A DNA stretch of 64,000 nucleotides, taken from contig CP136062.1 of NCBI GenBank assembly GCA_032622095.1, positions 201,713,959-201,777,958 on the forward strand, read 5' to 3'. This document shows, piece after piece, positions 22,730 to 33,704 of the stretch. Positions within the stretch are counted from its first letter, which is position 1. Each line of letters opens with the position of its first letter. A program made the translations under genes and the position numbers. This DNA comes from Siphonodentalium dalli (taxonomy: Eukaryota; Mollusca; Scaphopoda; Gadilida; Siphonodentaliidae). A model generated the notes under the pieces. That model saw only the letters and a list, made by a program, of their open reading frames with translations, was not told the DNA's origin and did not search any database.

Positions 22730-24535
22730 TTAATAATATACAAAGTCAGATTCCTCAGTACCAAAAATTTTATCGAATAATTCCTGTTTTATTAGATGAT
22801 TCCATGTAGCCAAAATACAGTTAGGTTCAATATATTTTACATAATTATTCCACAAAGTGATCCATGTGTAGAAAAAGCTGTTGTATCCAAATACTCTAGA
22901 TAAAGGGGTACTGTACAATAAGATAGGCGATTTTTTTTATTTACTCCCATTGAAATAACTTTCAAGTTAGATTGTGTTCGTGTTATATGAGTTTCGTATA
23001 AACCTAATTTAGCGAAGAAAATATTGATCTTGGAAACAAAAATATTACGATTTCAAACTACGCGCCATGTTTTTGACCTTCACCGGAGAAGACGCAGGTT
23101 GCAGGAAGGACCGGAAGTTCATTGCTCACAGGTTCGATTGATGCATTCAATCTCTTCCATCGAACAATCTCACTCCCTATAAAATACTTGACGCTTTATG
23201 ACTCTTGTTTCTTTCTCATTTTTTCCCGAATCGGTTATAACGGGCCTTCTTTTGCAGGTAACATGTTTTGTTTGCAACTCAATAATGTTCGCGAATGGCC
23301 GTCGATAAAAGACACGCAACATATGCGATTTCAAGAACGGTAACTCGTAATGGCATAATTCTCCATTTTATGACTCCAGCCATAAATGAATTTATATTAA
23401 ATAATTCAATTTTACTTTTACGATAGCCTGTTAACCGGAACGTTTTCAGTAGACATCGTCGACACAAATTAGTTATTTTATAATATAATATTCATATTAG
23501 ATCGCTATTGTCACTGGGAATTTATTGAAATTGGGGTACAGTACCCCTTTAACATGAGGCACAGATAATCTAAAAATTCCAGACCGGAGATTATATTTAC
23601 AATGAGTGTTCGAAAATTGGAATCCATCTCTTAGGTAGTTAGGAGCTTTCCCATCTGTGATATTTTTCATGATAGTCAGCTTTCTTTGGGAAACTCTGGA
23701 TTCAACTGGAAGCCATTTAATGGATTTAAACTCTTCATAACCCATATGTGAAAATCTGTCCAAGCTCAGAACAAACCGGATTAATTTGTTTTGAAAAAAT
23801 TGTAGTTTATTTTTTGTAGTTGTACTCAAAGAGCTATACCAAATAGAGGATGCATAATCAAGGTGGCATTGAATTAATGAGTTACCAAGTAGTTTCTTTG
23901 TGAAAGGGGTTAGAAAGTCCGCCTTTCTATATAAAAAATTGAGACGAGCAGTTACTTTATTTAGTACCTGTTTGGCCATTTGTTCCCCAGTGAGACTTTC
24001 ATCGAGACAGGCGCCCAGATATTTCACATCCTTAACGGACTGAATATTGATACCGTTGCAGCAGATTGCAAGTTCGGGACATTTATTAATTTTGCGTTTG
24101 GAGCCAAATAAGATGGATTATGTTTTGCCTAAATGAAGTGACAATTTGTTGTCAACTAGCCAGTGGCTTAGTGGTGTAAATTCGGTACTCAGCTGATCTG
24201 CTATCACTTTTGTATCATTTCCCGAAAATATCAAAGCTGAGTTGTCTGCGTACAGTAGTAACTTGCAATTTACGGCTGCAACGGCATCATTCACGTATAA
24301 TAAAAACAGAAGAGGTCCCAGTATGTACCCTTGAGGGACACCGCACGTGATATTCATAGCATGTGAATGTGTTCCACTTATGTCAGTAATTTGGGTCCTG
24401 TCTGACAGATATGATGAGAACCATGTTAAGGTGTTATTATCGCTGCCTAGAGCACTTAATTTATCCAAAAGGATAGTATGGTTCACAGTGTCAAATGCTT
24501 TCTGGAGGTAAATAAAGACCATTCCAGTAAGCGAT
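22730..24535 (-). pseudogene. Dead non-LTR retrotransposon (LINE) reverse transcriptase fragment
   Basis: Minus-strand translation gives reverse-transcriptase landmarks in order. QKAFDTVNH lies in a block at 24522-24450, but the upstream catalytic position reads FIYL instead of the usual F-x-D-L. GVPQGYILGPLLFLLYVND follows, then a YADN box where YADD or FADD is expected. A stop at 24118 separates this from a thumb-like region (24027-23560: KYLGACLD, HLDYASSIWYS). The tail continues at 22903-22730 after a MITE insertion. The style is CR1/Jockey-like, 5' truncated. Two altered catalytic residues, stops and an insertion make it non-functional. Confidence 0.88.
22904..23548. mobile_element. TTAA-type MITE, AGGGGTACTGTAC family, copy 3, inserted in a LINE
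   Basis: Termini AGGGGTACTGTAC and GTACAGTACCCCT are flanked by ATAA (degenerate) at 22900-22903 and TTAA at 23549-23552. LINE-like coding sequence lies on both sides, so the MITE inserted after the LINE. Length is 645 bp. Confidence 0.88.
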
Positions 24536-24624
24536 CATTCCACCAGGCAATGGTTGGAATGCCTTTACATTGGCAGATTCGTCACATTGCTAAAAAATAT
24601 CACTTAAACATTGTCTGTCATACT

Positions 24625-24720
24625 GCATGATTAACCCCCTCTCCTACAACCCACTAGGATTAACCCCCTCTCCTACAACCCACTTTTGGATGATATAATT
24701 CCGCTGAAGAGCGTTTGTAG
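24625..24720. repeat. Fragment shared with the 3' flank of the 16952-17696 frame
   Basis: CCTCTCCTACAACCCACT followed 15-20 bp later by CGCTGAAGAGCGTT matches 16868-16917. A short direct duplication of the first motif lies at 24632-24657 and 24660-24679. Read on the minus strand this lies downstream of the open-frame family, so it may be the 3' end of the same mobile unit. Confidence 0.6.
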
Positions 24721-25390
24721 GGTTTGTGAGTTTGTAAGTATATCACTATCTGCCCATGCACAGTATGTGTTTGCCTACAGTACTGTTCATGGCGTGGATG
24801 CCACCACGGCAAGAAGCAAAGCTCTCCCATTCCGAACCTGGACCGGCGATGAAGACCTACCTTGTTTTCTTTTATGAGTTGTAATTTACATTGCATGATT
24901 TCAATGCAGAAACAAGTCCGTAGCCAGCCACTAGCAAAGACAATTCGTCATATATTATGAGGGCATTGGACACGAGCTGTGAAGCGACGAGAGGGTGTGT
25001 CCCCTATCGCATTGAGGGGGTCCGGGGTTTCTCCCCCTGGGAAAATTTTGGGAAAATACGATGCAAACGGCGTACTTTAGATCCGCCCTGAAACAAAAAA
25101 GTTGAGCTTTGATTTTTCTCTCACAGGCCTGGATCTGAACGGTATCTATATAGCCTAGCTGTTCTAAATGAACCAATTGTCTTGTGCATGGGGGAGTAAC
25201 ATAATCCACTAGGCCTGACCATGGATCGAACCAGTATCAGACAAGTTTGTGACCTGAACCTGAAAATTTCTAAATCCTAACATCTATAGTAGTCTATCTG
25301 CAGGGAATATCACCTAGCTTCCCCGATTTGTTTTTCTTAAGTTATTTATAAGTTTTTAACTGACCATATTGGAGGGACCAGGACACGCTG
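24721..25390. other. No recognisable gene
   Basis: Unassigned DNA between the two LINE fragments. The segment 25217-25305 resembles 26685-26763 on the other side of the second LINE fragment. Confidence 0.45.
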
Positions 25391-25392
25391 GG

Positions 25393-26415
25393 CCGACGAG
25401 ATTTAATATTCCAGGACGAAACTATTTCCTTTAACGAATCGCATAAGCACCTTGGCCTTGAATTTCAATCAAATTTAAAATGGAACAAACAAATAGAATA
25501 CACAGCAAACAAAGCTGCGTCTAGACTACAGCTGTATCACAATTGAGGAAATTTAAAAACGATATCGACAGAAAGACACTCGAATTTTTTTACAATGCGT
25601 ATATCCTTCCTATTTTGGATTATGCTGACGTCGTATGGGATTCAGCAATCGATTACTTATTGGAAAAACTCGACCGAATAATAAAAACGCCGCTAGAATC
25701 GTAACCGGCCTAAATCGTTCATTATCACTTAACAATTTATGGCTTGAGGTAGGTTGGCGGACACTACACAGGCGTAGGCAACATCGCCTTTTGCAAGCAA
25801 TTTACAGAATTATCAATGAAGACGCCCCTTTGTATCTGACATATCTCCTACCGGCACGCTCCAGAGAACGATCGGATTATAACCTTAGATTTCCAAATAA
25901 ATTTTATTCCTATTTCGCTAATTAATACTGAGCATTTTAAACAGTCATTTCTCCCATCTGTTGTACTGGAATGGAACAAATTACCTGTGTATATAATCAA
26001 TGCAACCTCCATTTCCGATTTCAAAGCCAATTTAGGGATTATAGACCCAATAATAAAACCACCCTCTTATTTTTATACAGGAAAAAGGAAAATTAATACA
26101 ATACACTGTAAAATTCGGAATCAGTGTAGTGATCTCCGTTCGGATATGTTTGATAATCACATATCAGATTCGTCTATATGCCCCTGTAACATAGACATTG
26201 AAGACGCCGATCACTATTTTCATGTTTGCCCTTTATTTGTAGATCAGAGAATTGACTTTTACTGAAATTTAAGTATCAATGGCTTTCAATCATTAGAAGC
26301 AAATCATTTCTTATATGGGGTAAAAGGTATATCAAATCAAAAGAACATTACTCTTTTCCGCATTACTCAATCTTTTATAGCTAAAACAGAGCGTTTTGAA
26401 CAAACCCATGTATGA
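25393..26415 (+). pseudogene. Decayed LINE reverse transcriptase, C-terminal part
   Basis: With at least three frame changes (near 25540, 25680 and 25910), the plus strand encodes a KHLGLEF block, ILDYADVVWD, an NAARIVTGL block, a LEWNKLP block and a Cys/His cluster, CPCN...DADHYFHVCPLF, just before a stop at 26262. The KHLG/DYADVVW/AARIVTG/WNKLP order and the final C-C-H-C knuckle are typical of the thumb and C-terminus of CR1/Jockey-type non-LTR elements. The palm with the catalytic Asp residues is absent. It is a different lineage from the minus-strand fragment at 22.7-24.5 kb. Confidence 0.82.
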
Positions 26416-27230
26416 TAACATGGTAAATTTCGCCATTCATCTTTCAACTCACTGAGTTCTAGGGTTTTCTTCATAACCGAGATGGGAATACAGATGGAAA
26501 CCCGACATCCGCAGCACACACACTCTACACTCTTCTTTATAAACAGTTTGCCATATCTGCTATGTATTTTTATGTATGTTCCATGATTGTATTAGGAGAT
26601 GGGCAAGTTTGTAAGTTTTGTAAATTGTGCCCTGATCCCTATGTATATTTTTTCTAAACACATTAAACTATGTTTAAAGTAAAGACCATGGATCGGCCCT
26701 GTGTGAGAACATGTTGAAATCTGAACATACAAATTACAAAATCCTAGTATCTATTGAGTAGGCTCAATGTTTCCAAATGTTAGAAACTTTAAACCTGACA
26801 CCCCCTTTAAGGTTGGAAAATTTCCAATTGATGGTCATTTCAGTAAAAAATTTGGACCAAAAGTAGGAAAATATGTAAATGATGGTCTAAAACAAAATAT
26901 TCCCCACCAATAGATTGTTGGAAAATCGATCTACGAAATGTTTCGTGTGACATTTCCAACTATAATTGTTATGTCGGGCATGATATTTCGAACAGTTTTG
27001 ACCAAGGTTGATGGACATAGCTTAATTGGCACTCTGTAGTATTTTCGTGTACCTGCCTCTGCCCCGGCTATGTGCTTTACACGACACCATTTCGCTGTAT
27101 GTATGGGTCTTTATATCCAGTGATTCCGGCAGGCTACTTTTAGTTGGTTACGCTAGCCACACATGCTTGCGTATGGTGCGTTGCGTTATTTTATATATCG
27201 CATGTGATTGTCGAACGGAAAATCAAATAG
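26416..27230. other. No recognisable feature
   Basis: AT-rich DNA downstream of the LINE fragment, perhaps including its 3' tail. An 85-residue frame at 27026-27283 runs into the palindrome array and has no support. Confidence 0.4.
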
Positions 27231-27234
27231 AAAT

Positions 27235-28115
27235 GCACTATGGCAAGCCAAACCGCTATTTAATATTAATTTTACTTAAGTAAAATAAAATGACACTTTA
27301 TTTCACTTAAGTGAAATCAAATGACGTTTTATTTTACTTAAGTAAAATAAAGTGTCTTTTTATTTTACTTAAGTGAAATAAAGCGTTATTTTACTTAAGT
27401 GAAATAAAGCGCCATCTACATGGTTTTATTTTACTTAAGTAAAATAAAATGACACTTTATTTTACTTAAGTAAATTAAAAATGGCACTTTATTTCACTTA
27501 AGTAAAATAAAGCGCCATCTACATGGTTTTATGTTACTTAAGTAAAATAAAATCACACTTTATTTTACTTAAAGGTACGGTTGGCCTTGGCGGTGGATAT
27601 CCTGTGAAAATATTTCCACCCGTCAAAAACCGCCACAAACAGAAAGAACATCAAAATGTAGACAGACTTTGTCCGTATACAAATAAGACATATCGCATAA
27701 ACAGTATGTTAGTGTCATATGTTTGACTATTGTTATGTAAACAAGAGCATTAAAAGTTACTTTTCCGGTGTTTGTTTATATTATGATGGTAAACATAAAG
27801 AGCGTTCTTTGTTGGTTAATTCCTGATATGGAACTTATAAAGAGCGTTTATGCCATTTGTGAGTGGTTAGCCAGTAGCATTGTGCTGTCTTCTGCAACAA
27901 AATCAGGCTCTTGCTTAGGTAAAATATAGTAGGTCTTTGTGATAACATGCTGTTTACGCGGTGGTCATGGTTTATATGAACGAAACTGTATGCGTTTTAA
28001 TGTTTTTCTGTTTACGGTGTTTGGAACAAATATGAATAATTTCGACAATTATAAGGCCTCGTGTGCCTTTAAGTTAAATTAATATTAAATAGCGGGTTGG
28101 CTTGCCATAATGCAC
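27235..28115. repeat. Array of CTTAAG-centred palindromes inside an inverted repeat, split by a MITE
   Basis: About nine near-perfect palindromes of the type TTTTACTTAAGTAAAATAAA lie at 27270-27572, spaced 22-40 bp, with two GCGCCATCTACATGG spacers. The outer arms, ATGGCAAGCCAAACCGCTAT at 27240 and its near complement at 28085-28110, invert around the array. The TTAA MITE at 27573-28068 sits exactly in the CTTAAG centre of the last palindrome. Confidence 0.85.
27573..28068. mobile_element. TTAA-flanked MITE, AGGTACGGTTGGCC family, copy 1
   Basis: TTAA at 27569-27572 and 28069-28072 flank AGGTACGGTTGGCC and GGCCTCGTGTGCCT, an imperfect inverted pair. The 496-bp interior contains GGTGGATATCCTGTGAAAAT and two TAAAGAGCGTT words. 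It is about 95% identical by eye to the copy at 29933-30426. Confidence 0.88.
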
Positions 28116-29932
28116 GGGCACCCACACATGCATGCGGTTCCGATGCGAAACTATTCTGACGCTCCGAATGCCTCCGATTTTTATCGGACCGAAAATACTC
28201 ATATTTTCCATCCGATAGAAATCGTCGCTCAGTTTGCGTTCGCATGTAAATCCATGGTGAAGTGACTGAAACCCCATGCAGTGATATATATGTGTGGTTT
28301 GAAGCGTTGTGCCTATATAATCCGATAGCCGCATGCATCAGCAGCATGTCAGTGAAAGCAGCTTTATACCGACATGTGTTGGTGGTCTATATATGTTGAA
28401 TTTGTGTGCACCAGTCTCTATTCAAGCTAAGCCTGTATGTAGTATATGACTATATCTATATACGTACGGTACATACGTCGTTTGTTCGAAGGAAGGTCCC
28501 GCTCAGCAAAATTTTGCCGTTTGGTCAACTGCTACACATGACACGTTCACCCGAACGGCGAACGGCAATTACCACCAGGCAGAAGGGCCGTTCGTTCGAA
28601 GTAGTAGAGTCGCTTATGTACTTTCGTGGGAATTTTTGAACAAATGTAGAGACTATGATATTATGATAGTGTATGACTTACTTTGTCGGAAAATTTTTGT
28701 TAGACTTCATGGGTCCGCGACTGGAGAGAATTATGACGTCACAAAGATGACGTCATTGTCAGTTCAGTTCAGATATAGGGTTGTCCTAAGAACTGTTGAA
28801 TTCTGCGTATATTTCTTAATTATTATACATTTGTTTTCAGTTAGGGCAATTCATCAATAGTTGTTCTCAAAGTACAGTACCCAAATTCACGGGAAAATAT
28901 TATTCCAGTCAAGGATGGCTGCCAAAATGGCACCAGAAAATCACCAATTTTGCGATTTTCAAGGATATCATGTAAATGACCTTCCGTTTGGTAGCGACTG
29001 CGAATTGTGACAATTCTGTGTTTAATTATTGCTTCAGCAATGTAATGCTGTCATTGTATTGTACAAAACATGTTCGATCTGTCAAAAAATCCACTTTAGA
29101 CAACCGAATTATAGCATCTTGTCAAATATCAATTCCGATATTGTAGCAACAGATTTAAAGAAATGAGCGGAAATCCGTGATGGGAAAGAAATATTCGTGC
29201 CACATACGGAATTATTATCACACTTCAACAGAACTGTTCAGGTTCATCCAAGATGGCTACCAAAATGGCAGTCAAAATACAAAAGTCAGTTTTCGTTAGA
29301 ACACCAAATATCGCCCTGTCATTCCATCATGGGGAATTAGGTTAATCGGCTAATTTTAAGTAAATGAGCATAGCTTTAATCTCTTATACAAATTGGCGAT
29401 ATATGTTTGGAGGGTGTTGAAGAGACAATCCAACTAACTATGTGAAATTAGAAAGTATCATAGACCGCCATCTTAGCAGCTTGAGTGACAAGTATTACCA
29501 TCCCAAAGTCTAGCCTTCTGTAAGACAGAGTACTAATTGAGAAATATTGGTGGTTACCATATCAAATGGCAACAGATGGTGCAGATAAGCATTGGTGTGT
29601 CATATAAGGTGGCAATACACAATAGTTTATTGTGATACCTATGAAGTGGGATTGTACTTATCAGCTATACCATGCAAGCAAGAAACAACACCTTGTTTAT
29701 CAACACAAACAATAGTAAAATTAATTATAAGGCTGTCACTTCGCCTACTTGTCTCACTGTTAGTTGCACTGAAACATTTAATTAAATTTGCATGGTAACA
29801 CCATTTGAACCACGTTTAGCTGAACTTAGCAGGTTTCAATCGTATTGATAACCACGGCAGATCAAAATAGAATAGACCCCCATATGTGGGTAATATATCC
29901 GTATAAGGGGTAGCGTCCCGAATCAAGCTTAA

Positions 29933-30426
29933 AGGTACGGTTGGCCTTGGCGGTGGGTATCCTGTGAAAATATCTCCACCCGTCAAAAACCGCCACAAAC
30001 AGAAAGAACATCAAAATGTAGACAGACTTTGTCCGTATACAAATAAGACATATCGCATAAACAGTATGTTATTGTCATATTTGTTACCATTGTTATGTAA
30101 ACAAAAGCATAGAAAGTAACTTTTCTGGTGTTTGTTTATATTATGATGGTAAACATAAAGAGCGTTCTTTGTTGGGGAATTCCTGATATGGCACTAATAA
30201 AGAGCGTTTATGCCATTTTTGTGTGATTAGCCAGTAGCATTGTGCTGTCTTCTGTAACACAATCAGGCTCTTGCTTATGTAAAATATAGTAGGTCTTTAT
30301 GATAACATGCTGTTTACGCGATAGTCATGGTATATATGAACGAAACTGTATGCATTTTAATGTTTTTCTGTTTACGGTGATTGGAACAAATATGAATATT
30401 TTCGACAACTAAGGCCTCACGTGCCT
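29933..30426. mobile_element. TTAA-flanked MITE, AGGTACGGTTGGCC family, copy 2
   Basis: TTAA at 29929-29932 and 30427-30430 flank AGGTACGGTTGG and a GCCTCACGTGCCT end. It is very close to copy 1 (27573-28068), so both inserted fairly recently. It lies inside element E3. Confidence 0.9.
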
Positions 30427-30430
30427 TTAA

Positions 30431-32860
30431 AGTGATAAATTGTGAATAACAGGCTCTGAGATATGGATGATGGTATTCAACAAAGTAGCCCAATCAATTT
30501 CATAGCATATGTGGAGTTTTGAGAAATTTCTATATATAAGTTATTGACCTCCCCGGACATGTTCATTCAGTTAAAATGAACATTATCATACAGCAGGCTA
30601 GATCTCCGAAAACAGGCGAAGTGGTGTGTCTGGTTCTTGGCTTTCCTCTTGTTCGGTTCGGTTAATTGGTGGTGGCCACACAAGGTGATCGCCCAATATA
30701 CGAAAGGTGTCTTGGTATGAACATAGTAGGCTGGTATGGACCATTGATAGTATAAAGCAAACTAATAGCCCATATTGATTTCTATGATTTTGGCATGTCA
30801 ATAGTTAGTGAGGCAATGCATTCTTGGCAATGGTTATGATTGTGCAGCCGGTTTCACGTGATTCGTGATTATTTTGAAGTGTATCGAAATCAACAGGGAC
30901 TGCGCAACTGCTCTGCGTATCCAACCCTGCATCTTAGATGACGAAAGAATGTGAATGGTAAACGAGCCAAATATAGACAGGCGATACTTACTTTAATACT
31001 AATTCCCACGTTTTGATGAACCCGTTTCCCACACGGTGAAGAATCCATTGGTAGTGATGTATTCTGGTGTCATGTCATCAGTTTGTTTTATTATATCCAT
31101 TGTCCAATATACTCTGGAATCCAGGTTCTGAATACTGAATGAAATTATGTGGGAACGCAGTCCACTAACTTCTTACAACATAATGTGAAGTAATAGTTGA
31201 AGTTAATAACAGCTCGTGACGTGCCATGTTGATTCTGGTTAGAACGTTATCATGAACCAAAGGAAATGCGGAAATGGAGGAAGTTGAATTAGCACGTGTA
31301 ACTACGGAGGTGGCCACAGTTCACTATAATAATGGCATATTTCAGATCATATTATATAGGCCGATCCATATATATCCTAATCCCTCAAACTGAACTAATT
31401 CTATTCGACTAGGAGTTATCACATCAGTCTGGCTATATCCCATAAATTGTATATATCATGCTGCATTCATGCATCATGATAATCTTCCCCAACTATGTGG
31501 CATATATAGGTTAACACCAGCAGAACACGGTCATGGTGAAGCTACGAAGAGCTCTAAACATTTCCACGTGATAAGCAATCCAGTTTGATCAGATAGACCT
31601 TAGTTTATAAAATATTTATTTCTTGAATAATACAACAACAATAAGTATACATTTAATCGTAGATCGGATTCGACATCCACTTTGCAGGCTTATGTGAGTC
31701 ATTTCCGGGAATCATTTATATTCACATCACCTAACGAGAGTGCTATGGTCCAGATACACATTAGCGCTACGTGTATATGAGACAACCTAATTATATACAT
31801 AAGTGTAGTGATACATAAATATGCTAACATCGCTGTAATACAAGTAAATGTATTGCTTGAGTTCTAGTTCAAATTTGTCACGATCCCATCTTGGTTGTCA
31901 TATTATTGCACATGCGGAAATGAACTGGTGATAAGAAGCAGTTTAAGCATGAGGCAATCGTCATTTCTTCCTAAGCATTTGTGTTTGTTAGAATGGTAGA
32001 AGGGATTGTCCGATCATTTTGTGTCGATTTTCCATTCCATTCACCCATACAAGGATTAATTTTACGAAGACTTATGGATATTATGTCAGAAAACGTCCAT
32101 GTAACTTCGACAGACTATCCAACCTCGTTCATCTACCAAGCCTATACCGGCGGTATACATGTGCCATGGTGAAATGAAAAAGAATAAAGTATGGTTATAA
32201 TTTCTGGACGAGGTCCCGGGCGATCTCCTGGTTTATATTTTCAATTTCAGGCTTCAAAAGCCATTTACTGTTAGCTATATACAGTAATCTGATTGTGTCC
32301 GTCGCTTGACCTTTAAGTATACAAGTAGATATAGTCAATCTTTATCGATATGCAAGAACGTATGGCGATCACATGCACCATTTGAGCGTTGGTAGCTGCT
32401 GACAGCGCCTGAATTTGGCAAATTCACAATTCTCTCCACATACGGTACCATGTTGGTCTCTATGAAAATATTTATATAATATCAGAATCTTGTTTGGCAC
32501 AAGTCTATATACTTAACGTGCTTGAACATATATTTCGGTTTTATATAGTGAATGGTATGTTCTCGTCGAAAGTTCATGTATGATCATGATATGCATATAT
32601 TTCATTCTTACACGCTGGGATATATTGCGGAAATATATGTATTTTAATGTTAAATTTCGACATTTCCGCCACATTGGCGGCCTTCTCGGTTATAATAAGG
32701 TATTAATAACTCCGGATGATCTAAATCGGACTCCATTCATTAATACATCTATCACCGAGATATCGTTCTCCTGTGATGGACATGTTATTTGACGTATACT
32801 TTTGTTTGGCGAATTTTCACGATGCTTATTTGGACAATAATTGTCATATGAACTCGCATT
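30431..32860. other. Interior of E3, no recognisable gene
   Basis: AT-rich, many ATATAT words; no open frame above 70 residues with support. I see no strict tandem period like those inside E1 and E2. Confidence 0.4.
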
Positions 32861-33704
32861 TGGAGTCATTTTGGTATAACAACTAATAGGAATGTGTCAT
32901 AACATGGTGATTATTTATTTGAAAGATGAAAATTAGTCTAATACATTCTCCTTCTACATGACAAAAACGTAATTGGGTGAAAGATGGTAAAATTTGCATA
33001 TTATCGTATTTTGGCCGCCATCTTGGAAGCCATCTTGGATTAAGTTGACAGTTTCTGGATCAAATTAGATGTAAATACGTTATCTAATGATCCTAGTCAT
33101 TTCCATCACAGATTAATTCTAAATTTCTATAAGGAAATAGTTAGAAAATAAAAAGGTATATTTTGGCGAAAATTCATACCACTTCCTTTAAATCATCGCA
33201 TTTGGAGAAGACAATCAAGATTATGATCCAAGAAATCAACTAAAATGATGCCTAAGTGGTTTCTTATCGAGATTGAAGAGAAGAATGTTCCCTAATCGTC
33301 ACCAGTTCGATACAATCGGAAATAATGTAGGCGAAATGTATGCCGTGGAAAACCATCAATATTCCCACTTCCGGTCGCCATTTTGGCGGCCATCTTTGAT
33401 CGAGATAAATATTTATTATATATAATTATAACATGGCGTCACGCCATACAATGTACAAAAGGATTGTCATATATTTTATATCACAATTATATTTTTTATC
33501 ATGAAATCCAACAATAGCGAACTTAAAAAAAATGAGCATGGTGGCCATCTTTGTGACGTCATCGGACCACCCAGTCGCGACCCCAGGGTTTCTAACAAAT
33601 TTTTTTCAGAAGTAGAGACCATATACTGGCCCATGAACATGGTCTCTATATTTGTTCATGAATTTCCCACGGGAGCCCAAAATCGGACATAAGCGACTCT
33701 ACTA

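Larger units (their letters stand above)
28603..33704. mobile_element. Long-inverted-repeat element E3
   Basis: Termini AGTAGAGTCGCTTATGT (28603) and ACATAAGCGACTCTACT (ending 33704) are inverted. The arms stay alignable, though diverged, over about 0.9 kb each (28603-29480 and 32870-33704). Shared blocks include GAGACYATG/CATRGTCTC, TTGTGACGTCAT, CCAGTCGCG and paired GGCSGCCAT words. The roughly 3.4-kb interior holds a later TTAA MITE (29933-30426) and otherwise AT-rich DNA with no gene. No transposase remains. Confidence 0.72.

Noticed and set aside
27270-27572. Possible CRISPR-like array of regularly spaced repeats
   Set aside because: The repeats are palindromes with irregular short spacers in animal DNA, with no cas genes or unique spacers.
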